A stretch of 64,000 bases of DNA from Oscillospiraceae bacterium (GTDB lineage Bacteria > Bacillota > Clostridia > Oscillospirales > Acutalibacteraceae), in assembly GCA_015065765.1 (NCBI GenBank), contig SVPP01000001.1, positions 186,001 to 250,000 on the forward strand, given 5' to 3'. The notes under the pieces are model-generated. The model had not been told where the DNA came from. It was given only the letters and a program-made list of their open reading frames with translations, and did not search any database. Below, in pieces: positions 17,102-25,901 of the stretch. The position numbers and the translations under genes were made by a program. The stretch's first letter is position 1. Every line of letters begins with the position of its first letter.

Positions 17102-18127
17102 TCAGCACTCCTCCATTCTGTAAGAAACATATTCGGAAATAAGCTTTGCAGTGTTTATCACATCATTGATGTCGATAATTTCTGCCTGTGTATGCATATT
17201 TCTCTGAGGTATAGAAATAAGTCCCATTTTTACACCGTAACCGGAAACCGCAATACTGTCAGCGTTTGTACCTGTTCTTCCGCCCATAATCTCTTTCTGA
17301 TAAGGTATATTTTTATTTTCCGCAACAGAAACAAGCTTCTTGCTCATTTCAAAATCGAGAGTGGATGAAAATCCTATCATGGGACCTTTTGAAAGCATTC
17401 CGCTTTCTTCTTCCGAAACCCCCGGCTGTTTTGCAAAGCTCACATCAACTGCTATTGCCTCATCTGCGTTTACTGCAAAAGAAGAAGTTTTCGCACCGCT
17501 TCCGCTTGTTTCTTCACAAACTGAGAAAACAACACTTAAATTCGGCTTAATTCCTTTTTCCTTAAGCATGTCACATGCAAGAAGAAGAGAGACAACACCT
17601 GCTCTGTCATCAAGAGCTGCACATGAAACCTTTGAGCCTAATAATTTATTGAACTTTGAAACAGTAATAACTCTGTCTGACGGAGTGATATATTTTTCGG
17701 CGGTTTCTTTATCCATGCCGATGTCGATTGCAATATCAGACACATCGCTTGCCTTATTTTCACCTGATTTTGTAAGATGAGGAGGAATTGCAGAGACTAC
17801 GCCGTAAATGGGTTTTCTGCCATAAATCACAACCTCGGCAGCATCAAGAGTTCGTGTGTCAACACCTCCGCAAGCACCAACCTTTACAAAACCTTCGTCG
17901 GTAATTGCAGTTACAACAAGACCGATTCTGTCAATATGTGCATCAAGGAGAAAATGAGTTCCCTCACCTTCCTGTCTGCCGATGACATTACCAAGCTTAT
18001 CACGCGTAACACTCATATATTTTTCAAGTTCTTCTGCTGCTATTTTTGCTGCTGTACCTTCATCGCCCGATGTGCCGTCAGCAAGACACAGCTTTTCAAG
18101 CAGTTTCAGAATGTAATCAGTATTCAT
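17102..18127 (-). CDS. M42-family metallo-aminopeptidase, diverged paralog
   Basis: A 341-residue second M42 member, first gene of the operon. It retains the metal motifs in changed form: DAHIDRIG, ALDDRAG, CEETSGSGA in place of the usual QEEVGxRGA, and NMHTQAEI for the final His. The changed loop after the Glu pair probably alters substrate or oligomer contacts. The promoter at 18168-18196 lies 41 bases upstream. It may form mixed assemblies with its neighbour, which is inference. Confidence 0.9.
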   Translation of the reverse strand: MNTDYILKLLEKLCLADGTSGDEGTAAKIAAEELEKYMSVTRDKLGNVIGRQEGEGTHFLLDAHIDRIGLVVTAITDEGFVKVGACGGVDTRTLDAAEVVIYGRKPIYGVVSAIPPHLTKSGENKASDVSDIAIDIGMDKETAEKYITPSDRVITVSKFNKLLGSKVSCAALDDRAGVVSLLLACDMLKEKGIKPNLSVVFSVCEETSGSGAKTSSFAVNADEAIAVDVSFAKQPGVSEEESGMLSKGPMIGFSSTLDFEMSKKLVSVAENKNIPYQKEIMGGRTGTNADSIAVSGYGVKMGLISIPQRNMHTQAEIIDINDVINTAKLISEYVSYRMEEC

Positions 18128-18167
18128 TTTACCGACTCACGCCCTTTTACAAATAATTTTACAGAAT

Positions 18168-18196
18168 ATTATAACTCTTATTCAATAAAATATCAA
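18168..18196 (-). promoter_or_regulatory. Sigma-A promoter for the M42/phosphohexomutase operon
   Basis: On the minus strand: TTGATA, 17 bases, TATAAT. It would drive the six-gene operon ending at 11822. Confidence 0.82.
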
Positions 18197-18230
18197 GTTA
18201 ATCATACAAATTTACAAAGGAGTGATTCTC

Positions 18231-19094
18231 ATGGTTCTGAAAATCAAAAAAACTTACATATTTTTAACAGCGGTATTTGTGTTAATCATCAGTGCTTTTC
18301 TCTACTTTGTGCCTATGATTACCAGTGCCGAAGAAAAGACAGGTACACCTATACCTATCATAATGTATCATCAGATTACAAAGAAATCTTCGAGAAAAGG
18401 GAAATACACAGTTATGTATGATGAATTCAGAAACGATATGATGTATCTGAAAGAAAAAGGATATACAACAATCGACATGACCGACCTGATTGAATACGTT
18501 TACGGAAAAGGTAAGCTCCCTGAAAAACCGATTATTATCACCTTTGATGACGGTTTTGAAAGCGTTTATGAATATGTTTATCCCCTTTTCAAAGAACTTG
18601 GTATGTGCGGTGTTGCATCAATTGTAGGCGAATACACAACATTTTTTACAGAAAATCCCGACCACAATGTTACATATTCTTACATGGACTGGGCGGAAGT
18701 AAAGGAACTTGTAAAGGGCGACATCATCGAAATACAGAATCATTCATATGATTTACACAAAAACAATAACGGCCGGAAAGGTATCAGCAAAAAGAAGGAT
18801 GAAGATGCAGCATCATACAACACCGAAGTTGGTACAGACATTATGAAAATGCAGAATATCATGAAAGAAAAAACAGGATACACCCCCAACACTCTCACAT
18901 TCCCCTTTGGTGCATACAAGGAGGAAACAATAGCACTTGCAAAAGAGCTTGGTTTCAAAGCAACACTCATTTGCGAAGAAAGAGTAAACATAATAGAAAG
19001 AGGCGACACAGATGCACTGTACCGCCTTGGAAGATTCAACAGACCTTCAGATATTTCGACTGAAAGGTTCTTTGCAGATATACTTGAAAATTAG
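18231..19094 (+). CDS. Exported polysaccharide deacetylase (CE4)
   Basis: A 287-residue enzyme with an N-terminal signal or anchor helix (about 5-28, ending TSAEE) and a NodB-homology domain. Visible CE4 motifs are TFDDG (catalytic and metal Asp), NHSYDLH (metal His pair) and LTFPFGAY. It would remove acetyl groups from extracellular glycans such as peptidoglycan or a capsule polymer. The ATG follows AAAGGAG by 8 bases; a GTG three codons earlier overlaps that site and is rejected. Its stop overlaps the stop of the convergent gerA-type gene, so transcripts of the two are antisense at their ends. Confidence 0.9.
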   Translation: MVLKIKKTYIFLTAVFVLIISAFLYFVPMITSAEEKTGTPIPIIMYHQITKKSSRKGKYTVMYDEFRNDMMYLKEKGYTTIDMTDLIEYVYGKGKLPEKPIIITFDDGFESVYEYVYPLFKELGMCGVASIVGEYTTFFTENPDHNVTYSYMDWAEVKELVKGDIIEIQNHSYDLHKNNNGRKGISKKKDEDAASYNTEVGTDIMKMQNIMKEKTGYTPNTLTFPFGAYKEETIALAKELGFKATLICEERVNIIERGDTDALYRLGRFNRPSDISTERFFADILEN

Positions 19095-20509
19095 TTTTTG
19101 CTTTTGTTTATAGAACGCCTGAAAAGAAGACTTCTGATTGCTTTTGCGTCAAAGGGAATAAGCGGATAAAGATATTTCTTGCCTGCAAGAGTTTCCGTTG
19201 TTGCGATAAGAATGAGCATCAGCAGAAAACCGCCTATATATCCCCATAATCCGAAGATTGCTGAAAGAATTATCACAGTAATTCTTGAAAATTTCATTGC
19301 ATAACCAAGTTCAAAGCTAGGCTGTGTAAAGTTTGCAATTGCAACAAATGCCATATACAAAATTACTTCAGGCAGAAACCACCCTGCCCCCACTGCAAAC
19401 TCACCTAAAATCAAAGCACCGATTACGCTGAAAGAACTGCTCAGTGACTGCGGAGTGTTGATTGAAGCCAGCTTCAGCATGTCAATTATTACCTCAATTG
19501 TGATTATCTGTGCAAGAACAGGCACTCCCGAAGGCTCTTCAATGCGTATAAACGAAAGCCATTGAGGAATATATGAAGGATTTTCAACAAGCAGATACCA
19601 TGTGGGTGTGAGCAAAATTGAAAGTGAAAACACAAACATTCTCACAAACCTTAAATATGAGCCGATAATCGGGGAAAAATAATAGTCATTTGAATCCTGA
19701 AAGAACTCAAAAAAGCTTGTTTTCACAATTATTGCCGCCGGTGAATTATCAATCAGAATAATGATATTTCCCTCTGTTATACACGCCGCAGCGGCATCAG
19801 GTCGCTCTGTATACCTGACCTTTGGAAAAGGATTGTAAAACTGTTTTGGAATGAGGCTTTCAACAAGGCTTTGCTGACTCATAGCGAGAGTGTTCACTTC
19901 AATTTTATTTATGCGTTTTTTGAGACTCTCAAGAAGTTTTTTATCAACCACGTTATCGAGATAACAAAGAGCTATATCTGTCTGTGACTTTTTACCCACT
20001 TTCATGGCAGAGAAAGTCAGCTTTGGGTCACGGATTCGTCTTCTGATGAGAGCTGTATTGAAAACAATTGTTTCACAGAAACCATCATGAGAGCCTCTGA
20101 GAACCTTATCATTATCCGGCTCATCAAGTGAACGCACGGGGTAAGTTCTCGCATCAATCATAATTGCCTGATTGAAGCCTTCAATTATAAGTGCAAGCGT
20201 ACCTGAAAGCACCGATGTGACAATTTCATCAATTGATGATACAACATCAGTTTCAGTATAGGTAATAAAATGAGAACAGAAATCTCTTGTGTTTTTCACA
20301 TGCTTTATCTGCTTTTCTTCAAGCCTTGTGAGATATTCAAGCATTTTTTCAAGAATTTCATCCTTGCAGAAAGCATCAACAAAATACATTTTCGCTTGTC
20401 TTCCGCCGATTATCATTCCCCTGCCTATCAGGTCAAAATTTTCATCCAAGCGGAGAATATCGTCAAGTATACCTATAGTTTCATCGTAGCTTTTACTGAT
20501 ATTTTTCAT
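19091..20509 (-). CDS. GerA-family spore germination protein (A-type subunit)
   Basis: A 472-residue membrane protein of the GerAA/SpoVAF family. The N-terminal 280 residues are soluble, with TSVLSGTLALIIEGF and FNTALIRRRIRDPKL segments typical of the germinant-receptor A subunit. The C-terminal third has about five helices, including the VGAGWFLPEVILYMA stretch. GerA A subunits act with B and C subunits in the spore inner membrane. No B or C gene is adjacent, so this may be an orphan or a SpoVAF-type protein. It lies next to a protein with peptidoglycan-binding domains. Confidence 0.88.
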   Translation of the reverse strand: MKNISKSYDETIGILDDILRLDENFDLIGRGMIIGGRQAKMYFVDAFCKDEILEKMLEYLTRLEEKQIKHVKNTRDFCSHFITYTETDVVSSIDEIVTSVLSGTLALIIEGFNQAIMIDARTYPVRSLDEPDNDKVLRGSHDGFCETIVFNTALIRRRIRDPKLTFSAMKVGKKSQTDIALCYLDNVVDKKLLESLKKRINKIEVNTLAMSQQSLVESLIPKQFYNPFPKVRYTERPDAAAACITEGNIIILIDNSPAAIIVKTSFFEFFQDSNDYYFSPIIGSYLRFVRMFVFSLSILLTPTWYLLVENPSYIPQWLSFIRIEEPSGVPVLAQIITIEVIIDMLKLASINTPQSLSSSFSVIGALILGEFAVGAGWFLPEVILYMAFVAIANFTQPSFELGYAMKFSRITVIILSAIFGLWGYIGGFLLMLILIATTETLAGKKYLYPLIPFDAKAIRSLLFRRSINKSKN

Positions 20510-20560
20510 AGCAACACCACCCGAAAGTTTTTTATTTTATGTTGCCATGAATTTCAGAAA

Positions 20561-21907
20561 TTATGCTCTGTAACCGTTATATAATTCTACAATTGCATTC
20601 CATGTTGCAGGCCCCACAATGCCTGTCTGCTCAATTCCGTACAATCTCTGCACCGCCCTTACAGCATTTCGTGTAGCGTTACCGAATGAACCGTCAACAT
20701 TGATTACAGGAACAGAATTATTATTCTGTCCGATTACACGAAGATAAGACTGAAGCTGTTCAACAACTCTGCCTGTTGAGCCTACAGACAAAACATATCC
20801 CGGGTAAATAAGCGAGCTGTAGGATTGATATTCTCTTGGAAGATTATTGAGAATACTCTGATAAACTGTCTGTATTCTGTTCCATGTGTCTCTGCCCACA
20901 ATACCGTCCTGTGTAAGACCGTAGTATCTCTGGAAAGCGAGAACGGCATTTCGTGTTCCGGGACCGAAAATTCCGTCAACTGAGATTTCAGGTAAAGTGT
21001 CATTAAAAAATCCGATAAAATTAAGATAATACTGGATTGTTCTCACTTCCGAGCCTCTGCTGCCTTCCTGCAGAACTCTGCTGAAAGCTCTTTGTGCTTC
21101 CGAATAAGTAATACCCTCTGAGTAAAGCTCTGAAAGCCCCTTCACGCTTGCATAAATGTATTTTAGTCTGTACCATGTTTCCTTGCCCACGATACCATCC
21201 TGAGCTAAATTGAAAATTCTCTGAAAAGCTCTTACTGCTCTTTCAGTTGCCGCATCGTAAACGCCTAAATCCACGGGCACTGTAGGAATTGCAGGATAGT
21301 TTGCGGCAATTCTGTTAAGTTCGCGCTGAATTGTTCTTACATCCTCACCTCTGTCACCCTGTCTCAAAGCTCTTCCGGGGTATGATGGAATGTTCGCTCT
21401 CACAGGTGCATTTCTCACTAAATTCACATTGCCATAGTAATATCTGAGCATATCGTAAGGCACATATCCTCTGTTTGCAAGGTCTACTGTTCCCCACTGT
21501 TTAAGACCTTTACAGTTTACGCCTCTGCCGCTGCAATACTGTGTAAAATACGGCGAAATCGTGCCTTCCTTTACAACGTAATCGTTAAAAAGCTCATCAA
21601 CAATTCTTGAAATGTTTGAGAAAATATCCCTGCCCTGTACAAAAGCCTGGTCATACTGAGTTGAATTTGTAATGTCAAAATTATATCCCTGACTTCTGTA
21701 ATGCTCAGTATAAATTCTGTTCAGTGCAAAGGTTGTAATTGCATAGATATTTGCACGTATGGCACTTTCAGGCCATGTAGGGTAAATCTCACTTGATGCT
21801 ACATTTTTTATATAATCAGGGAAATTCACGGTAACATTCCGTGCATTGGACTGAGGTGTGCCAAGATGCACTGTGATTGTACGGGGAATAAACGGCTCGT
21901 TAATCAT
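20561..21907 (-). CDS. Protein with SpoIID-like domain and three peptidoglycan-binding domains
   Basis: A 448-residue protein without a visible signal peptide. Residues 1-185 include a segment (WPESAIRANIYAI, and ITNSTQYDQAF) similar to the SpoIID/LytB domain of lytic transglycosylases; here the key catalytic Glu is at PESAI but cannot be confirmed. Three PG_binding_1 repeats follow (about 190-265, 285-360 and 370-447), each ending in a DGIVG-TWNRI-type motif. SpoIID-type proteins cut denuded glycan during engulfment or cortex turnover. Its pairing with a small beta-domain protein and GerA-type gene suggests a spore role, inferred from context. Confidence 0.8.
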   Translation of the reverse strand: MINEPFIPRTITVHLGTPQSNARNVTVNFPDYIKNVASSEIYPTWPESAIRANIYAITTFALNRIYTEHYRSQGYNFDITNSTQYDQAFVQGRDIFSNISRIVDELFNDYVVKEGTISPYFTQYCSGRGVNCKGLKQWGTVDLANRGYVPYDMLRYYYGNVNLVRNAPVRANIPSYPGRALRQGDRGEDVRTIQRELNRIAANYPAIPTVPVDLGVYDAATERAVRAFQRIFNLAQDGIVGKETWYRLKYIYASVKGLSELYSEGITYSEAQRAFSRVLQEGSRGSEVRTIQYYLNFIGFFNDTLPEISVDGIFGPGTRNAVLAFQRYYGLTQDGIVGRDTWNRIQTVYQSILNNLPREYQSYSSLIYPGYVLSVGSTGRVVEQLQSYLRVIGQNNNSVPVINVDGSFGNATRNAVRAVQRLYGIEQTGIVGPATWNAIVELYNGYRA

Positions 21908-21918
21908 GTAATCACTCC

Positions 21919-22566
21919 TTATAAATCAACAGGTTCTGTTTCGTTATAAACAATATCATTGTCGTCAATTGGTGTTCCTGTCTTAGGCACAAGATTTACA
22001 GGCTGAATGGATGTAATACCGTCAAACACGGGAACATTGTTATAAACTGTTGTTCTGAAAAAAGGATGTGTTACTCTTATGGTGTAAGTTGAATACGGAA
22101 GAATTTCATTATCTTCGTTTGCAACGCCGCTTTCAGGTGCTGTCAGAGACATGTTATCTATAATACCGCTGGTATCAGTCAGGTCATCAAAAAATGTGTA
22201 TGTACCGTCAGTAAAATTTTTGCTTATAACAACATTGGCATTTACTACAGGGAAAGCCTGCTGTCCGCTGAAAGCCTGAACTCTCATGGTGCCTTCTCCT
22301 CTGTTTCTTGCTCTGAATTCATCAACATTTCTGTAAACAGGCTCTCTTCTTCCCGCATTGAATGAGTCGGGATTTGTGCCCTCAAGCTCAGTGATATCTG
22401 CTTCTCTTCCAGTGTTATCGGGCGAACTGACAACTGACACAACAGGCTCTGACTCCGGCATCTGTGTCAGTGCTTCTTTGTTCACATATCCGCCGTTTTC
22501 CTCTGCGTATTTTACAAGTTCCTTTTTGTATTTTTCAATCATATTCTGCAAATCCTGATTGTTCAT
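21919..22566 (-). CDS. Hypothetical protein with carboxypeptidase-regulatory-like beta domain
   Basis: A 215-residue acidic protein of unknown function. The N-terminal half (1-85) looks disordered and helical. Residues 85-205 resemble a carboxypeptidase-regulatory-like/transthyretin-type sandwich: VNANVVISKNF, then TYTIRVTHPFFRT near the end. It lacks a signal peptide. The ATG follows GGGAGGTAAC, a strong site. It ends 11 bases before the PG-binding-domain gene, so both are co-expressed and may form a complex, which is inference. Confidence 0.65.
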   Translation of the reverse strand: MNNQDLQNMIEKYKKELVKYAEENGGYVNKEALTQMPESEPVVSVVSSPDNTGREADITELEGTNPDSFNAGRREPVYRNVDEFRARNRGEGTMRVQAFSGQQAFPVVNANVVISKNFTDGTYTFFDDLTDTSGIIDNMSLTAPESGVANEDNEILPYSTYTIRVTHPFFRTTVYNNVPVFDGITSIQPVNLVPKTGTPIDDNDIVYNETEPVDL

Positions 22567-22619
22567 TACGTTACCTCCCAATTTTATCAGTCACTATCAT
22601 AATATTTATTTCAGGATTT

Positions 22620-22655
22620 TTTGACACAAAAAAGCACCTCCAATGGAGATGCTTT
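22620..22655 (-). terminator. Terminator after DUF896 gene
   Basis: On the minus strand AAAGCATCTCC pairs with GGAGGTGCTTT around a 3-base loop (one mismatch), followed by six T. It closes the recN end of the long operon. Confidence 0.85.
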
Positions 22656-22659
22656 AAAA

Positions 22660-22863
22660 TCATTTTTTGCGCTGAACTTTTTTCTTGTTACCTTTTTCAT
22701 CTACAATATATGTTCTCTCGAGTGTTCCGACTAAGCTTGCTTTAAAAGCGTCAATATATTCGCGTCTGAGAACTTGTCTTTCAGCCTGTTCTTCAGGTGT
22801 AAGTTCCCTTTCCTTTGCAAGATGTGCAAGTTCGTTTATTCTGTCAATTTTCTTCTGATCCAT
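22660..22863 (-). CDS. DUF896 small protein
   Basis: A 67-residue helical protein of the YnzC/DUF896 family: MDQKKIDRINELAHLAK, then LTPEEQAER and a basic C-terminus. The fold is a small helical hairpin; function is not established, although in Bacillus the family is near SOS genes. It overlaps recN by 20 bases, so it is the last gene of the long minus-strand operon and probably translationally coupled. Confidence 0.88.
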   Translation of the reverse strand: MDQKKIDRINELAHLAKERELTPEEQAERQVLRREYIDAFKASLVGTLERTYIVDEKGNKKKVQRKK

Positions 22864-24547
22864 TTTTTCTGCTCCTTTTATAACTATCAGCCTGCATCAG
22901 CATTTCCTCTGCTGCTGAAAGAAGTGTCTGGGTGATAACTGTACCGCCGTTAATTCGTGAAAGCTCATATTTTCTCTCATTTTCCGGCAAGGCTTTCACG
23001 CTGGTAAATGTGTGTTCGCCATGTGTTTCTTTACTGACAAAGAAATGATTATCCGCAAAAGCGGCAATCTGTGACAAATGAGTGACGCAAATTACCTGTT
23101 TGCCTTCAGATACATCATAGAGTTTTTTCGCGACCTTCGTCGCTGCCTGACCGCTGATTCCCGAATCAATTTCATCAAAAATCATAGTCATTACATCGTC
23201 CTTTTCAGAAAAGACATTTTTTATTGCAAGCATTATTCTTGACAATTCACCGCCAGATGAAATTTTTATCAGAGGTTTCATCTCTTCACCAACATTGGCG
23301 GAAATCAGAAATTCTATATCATCTTTACCTAAAACGCCGAGTGGCTTGTCATTTCTGCTGACTTCAAATTTTACATTTGGCATATCGAGGAATTTCAGCT
23401 CATCGCAAACTCTTTTTGCAAAAATTTCTCCTGCCTTTATTCTTGTAAGAGACAAATTTTCTGCTTTTTCAAGCATCTCCTGACCGACATTATTCAGTTC
23501 ATCCGTCAGTTTTTCAATTCTTTCTGCAGATGAATCGATTTTTGTAAGTTTAACCTTGAACTCTTCAAGTAAAGCAAGAAGACCTTTTTCGTCAGTGCCG
23601 TATTTTTTCATTAATTTTGAAAGAAGATCGAGTCTTTCTTCTGTTTCTTCAAGAAGAACAGGATTGAACTCTACCGAATCAAGACCATTTTTGATGCTTT
23701 GTGCACACTCAACAACAGTGTAAACTGCACTTTCAAGATTTTTTGAAACCTCGTCCATATCATCAAAAGCAGATACGCTCTTCACTTCTTCCAGAACATT
23801 TTTCAATCTGAGTATAATACCCGCCTCTTCATCTTCGCCGTTAAGCTCATTATATGAAAGAGAAAGCGCAGTGCTTATTTTCTCAGCATTTGCAAGTTTG
23901 TCACGTTTTGCAGACAAATCAGCAAATTCACCGGGAGCTACATCAGCTTTTTCTATTTCATCTATCTGGAAACGGAGTACCTCCGCATTCTTTTCATTTT
24001 CTTCTTCATTGTTCTGAAGATTTTTAAGTTCTTTTTTCAGGGCGACAAATTTTTTGTAACAAACAGAGTACTCTGAGAGAATTTTTTCGTTAGAAGCTAA
24101 TTTATCTATGTAGGACAAATGATTGTCTTTCAGAAGAAGTGAACGGTTATCGTGCTGACCATGGATATCAACAAGAGTTTTTCCAAGTTCTTTCAACATG
24201 GAAACCGTAGCTGTAACGCCATTGATTCTGCATACATTTCTGCCATCTGCTGAAATTTTTCTCTGAAGAAGAAGAGAATAATCCTCCTCACATTCAACTC
24301 CAAGCTCTTCAAGCTTTTCTTTGACTTTTTCTCCCACAGATATAAAAAATGCTGTGACAGATGCGGCATTTGTGCCTGTTCTGACAAGCTCTTTTGAAGT
24401 CCTTTCACCGAGAATTGCATTAATTGAATCAATTATAATTGATTTACCTGCGCCTGTTTCACCTGTCAGCACATTAAGACCGATATCAAAACTGATATCA
24501 GCACTTTCAATTACTGCAATGTTCTCAATTTTAAGACTGCTAAGCAA
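22844..24547 (-). CDS. recN: DNA repair ATPase RecN
   Basis: A 567-residue SMC-like repair protein that helps hold and process DNA double-strand breaks for recombination. Walker A is GETGAGKS at about 30-37, the ABC signature is SGGELSR near 440 and Walker B follows as MIFDEIDSGISG. Long coiled-coil regions occupy residues 160-370. Length fits the family. It is followed by an overlapping DUF896 gene and preceded by argR, the usual clostridial order. Confidence 0.96.
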   Translation of the reverse strand: MLSSLKIENIAVIESADISFDIGLNVLTGETGAGKSIIIDSINAILGERTSKELVRTGTNAASVTAFFISVGEKVKEKLEELGVECEEDYSLLLQRKISADGRNVCRINGVTATVSMLKELGKTLVDIHGQHDNRSLLLKDNHLSYIDKLASNEKILSEYSVCYKKFVALKKELKNLQNNEEENEKNAEVLRFQIDEIEKADVAPGEFADLSAKRDKLANAEKISTALSLSYNELNGEDEEAGIILRLKNVLEEVKSVSAFDDMDEVSKNLESAVYTVVECAQSIKNGLDSVEFNPVLLEETEERLDLLSKLMKKYGTDEKGLLALLEEFKVKLTKIDSSAERIEKLTDELNNVGQEMLEKAENLSLTRIKAGEIFAKRVCDELKFLDMPNVKFEVSRNDKPLGVLGKDDIEFLISANVGEEMKPLIKISSGGELSRIMLAIKNVFSEKDDVMTMIFDEIDSGISGQAATKVAKKLYDVSEGKQVICVTHLSQIAAFADNHFFVSKETHGEHTFTSVKALPENERKYELSRINGGTVITQTLLSAAEEMLMQADSYKRSRKNGSEEN

Positions 24548-24559
24548 AATAAACCACCC

Positions 24560-25012
24560 TTATTCAGACATTAAACCTTTGAATTTTTCTGTAAGCTCTC
24601 TTGCATTTTCCTCTGTTCTGCAGAGAACAAAAATTGTATCGTCACCTGCAACAGTTCCTACGATTTCAGAAAACGACATACTATCAAGAGCACTGCACGC
24701 ACCCTGAGCCATACCTGAATGGCAATTGATACAGACAATATTCATTGCATAATCAACGCTTGTGATTGCAGATGAAAACAGCATGAGAAACTTCGAACTC
24801 ATGTCACCTGTTTTTTCTTTCGGAATACTATACCTGTATCTACCGTTTTCGTCAGTAATTTTGATAAGTCGGAGCTCTTTGATATCTCTTGAAACCGTTG
24901 CCTGAGTTACATCAAAATTGTGATTACAAAGATATTCAAGAAGTTCTTCCTGAGTTGCGATAGGGTTTTCCTCGATAAGTTTGAGGATAAGTGAATGTCT
25001 TTTTCTTTTCAT
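24560..25012 (-). CDS. argR: Arginine repressor ArgR
   Basis: A 150-residue regulator with an N-terminal winged helix (1-70, with the ATVSRDIKELRL recognition region) and a C-terminal oligomerisation/arginine-binding domain (80-150, with GTVAGDDTIFVL). With arginine it forms hexamers that repress arginine synthesis genes and may activate catabolism. It lies between nadK and recN, its standard clostridial position. No ARG box was sought near the gene. Confidence 0.94.
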   Translation of the reverse strand: MKRKRHSLILKLIEENPIATQEELLEYLCNHNFDVTQATVSRDIKELRLIKITDENGRYRYSIPKEKTGDMSSKFLMLFSSAITSVDYAMNIVCINCHSGMAQGACSALDSMSFSEIVGTVAGDDTIFVLCRTEENARELTEKFKGLMSE

Positions 25013-25025
25013 TTTAATCTACCTC

Positions 25026-25901
25026 TCAGTTGCTTCTTAATTTTGTGTTGAGAATATCAACAAAAGTATCTGATTTTATGCGTATGAAATCTGCTGTTTT
25101 TTCAGATTTTCTGACAAGCACTTTACAGTTTTCAGATATGGGATAGCCTTCCCCTCCATCGAAAAACACGAATGCTGTACCGGGTGCTGTCTCATTTTCT
25201 ATTTCAAGGACACATTCACTTCTGAAAATCATCGGTCTCTGGAAAAGTGAGTGGGGACAAACAGGTGTCAGAAGAATACTTTCAATGAGCGGATCAACTA
25301 CAGGCCCTCCTGCTGACAGAGAATACGCTGTTGAGCCTGTGGGTGTTGAAAGAATAATTCCGTCTGAATAATAGTTGCTGACAGTTGCTCCGTCGCACTT
25401 TACATTGAGTTTTACCATATTCACATTCTGCGACCTGCCGACAAAAACATCATTGACACAGTTTATTTCCTCAGTAACTTTACCGTCAAGTACAATCGAG
25501 GCTGACAGCATCATTCGTTTATCAACAGTATAGTCCCCTGAAATGAGTCTGTCAAGAAGTTCAAGTTCCTGACTTTCAAGACCTGCCATAAAAGCAACTC
25601 TGCCTGCATTAATACCGAGAATCGGTTTTGAAAAGGCTGATGCTTTCTTGGCACAGCTTATGATTGTTCCGTCACCGCCGATTGCGATTATAACATCTGA
25701 AATGCGATACAAATCGTCCTCTTTGAGATATGTACTGCACACATCTGAAAATATTTCTCTGTGTTCCTCACACATTGCAAAATCTGCTCTGAGATTTATA
25801 AGTTCCCTGCAGACACTACGCGTTACCTCTTCTGCCTGGAACCTTGATAGGTTTGGTACAACTGCAAACACGGTTTTCACCTCATTTGTCAAAATTTTCA
25901 T
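25026..25901 (-). CDS. nadK: NAD kinase
   Basis: A 291-residue enzyme that phosphorylates NAD to NADP. GGDGT, the nucleotide and catalytic motif, occurs near residue 74; NDVFVGR near 135 and SPTGSTAYSLSAGGP near 180 complete the family pattern. The ATG at 25901 is chosen for its GGA site; it overlaps the tlyA end by 20 bases. The longer in-frame start would run 89 bases into tlyA. Position between tlyA and argR is typical of clostridia. Confidence 0.94.
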   Translation of the reverse strand: MKILTNEVKTVFAVVPNLSRFQAEEVTRSVCRELINLRADFAMCEEHREIFSDVCSTYLKEDDLYRISDVIIAIGGDGTIISCAKKASAFSKPILGINAGRVAFMAGLESQELELLDRLISGDYTVDKRMMLSASIVLDGKVTEEINCVNDVFVGRSQNVNMVKLNVKCDGATVSNYYSDGIILSTPTGSTAYSLSAGGPVVDPLIESILLTPVCPHSLFQRPMIFRSECVLEIENETAPGTAFVFFDGGEGYPISENCKVLVRKSEKTADFIRIKSDTFVDILNTKLRSN

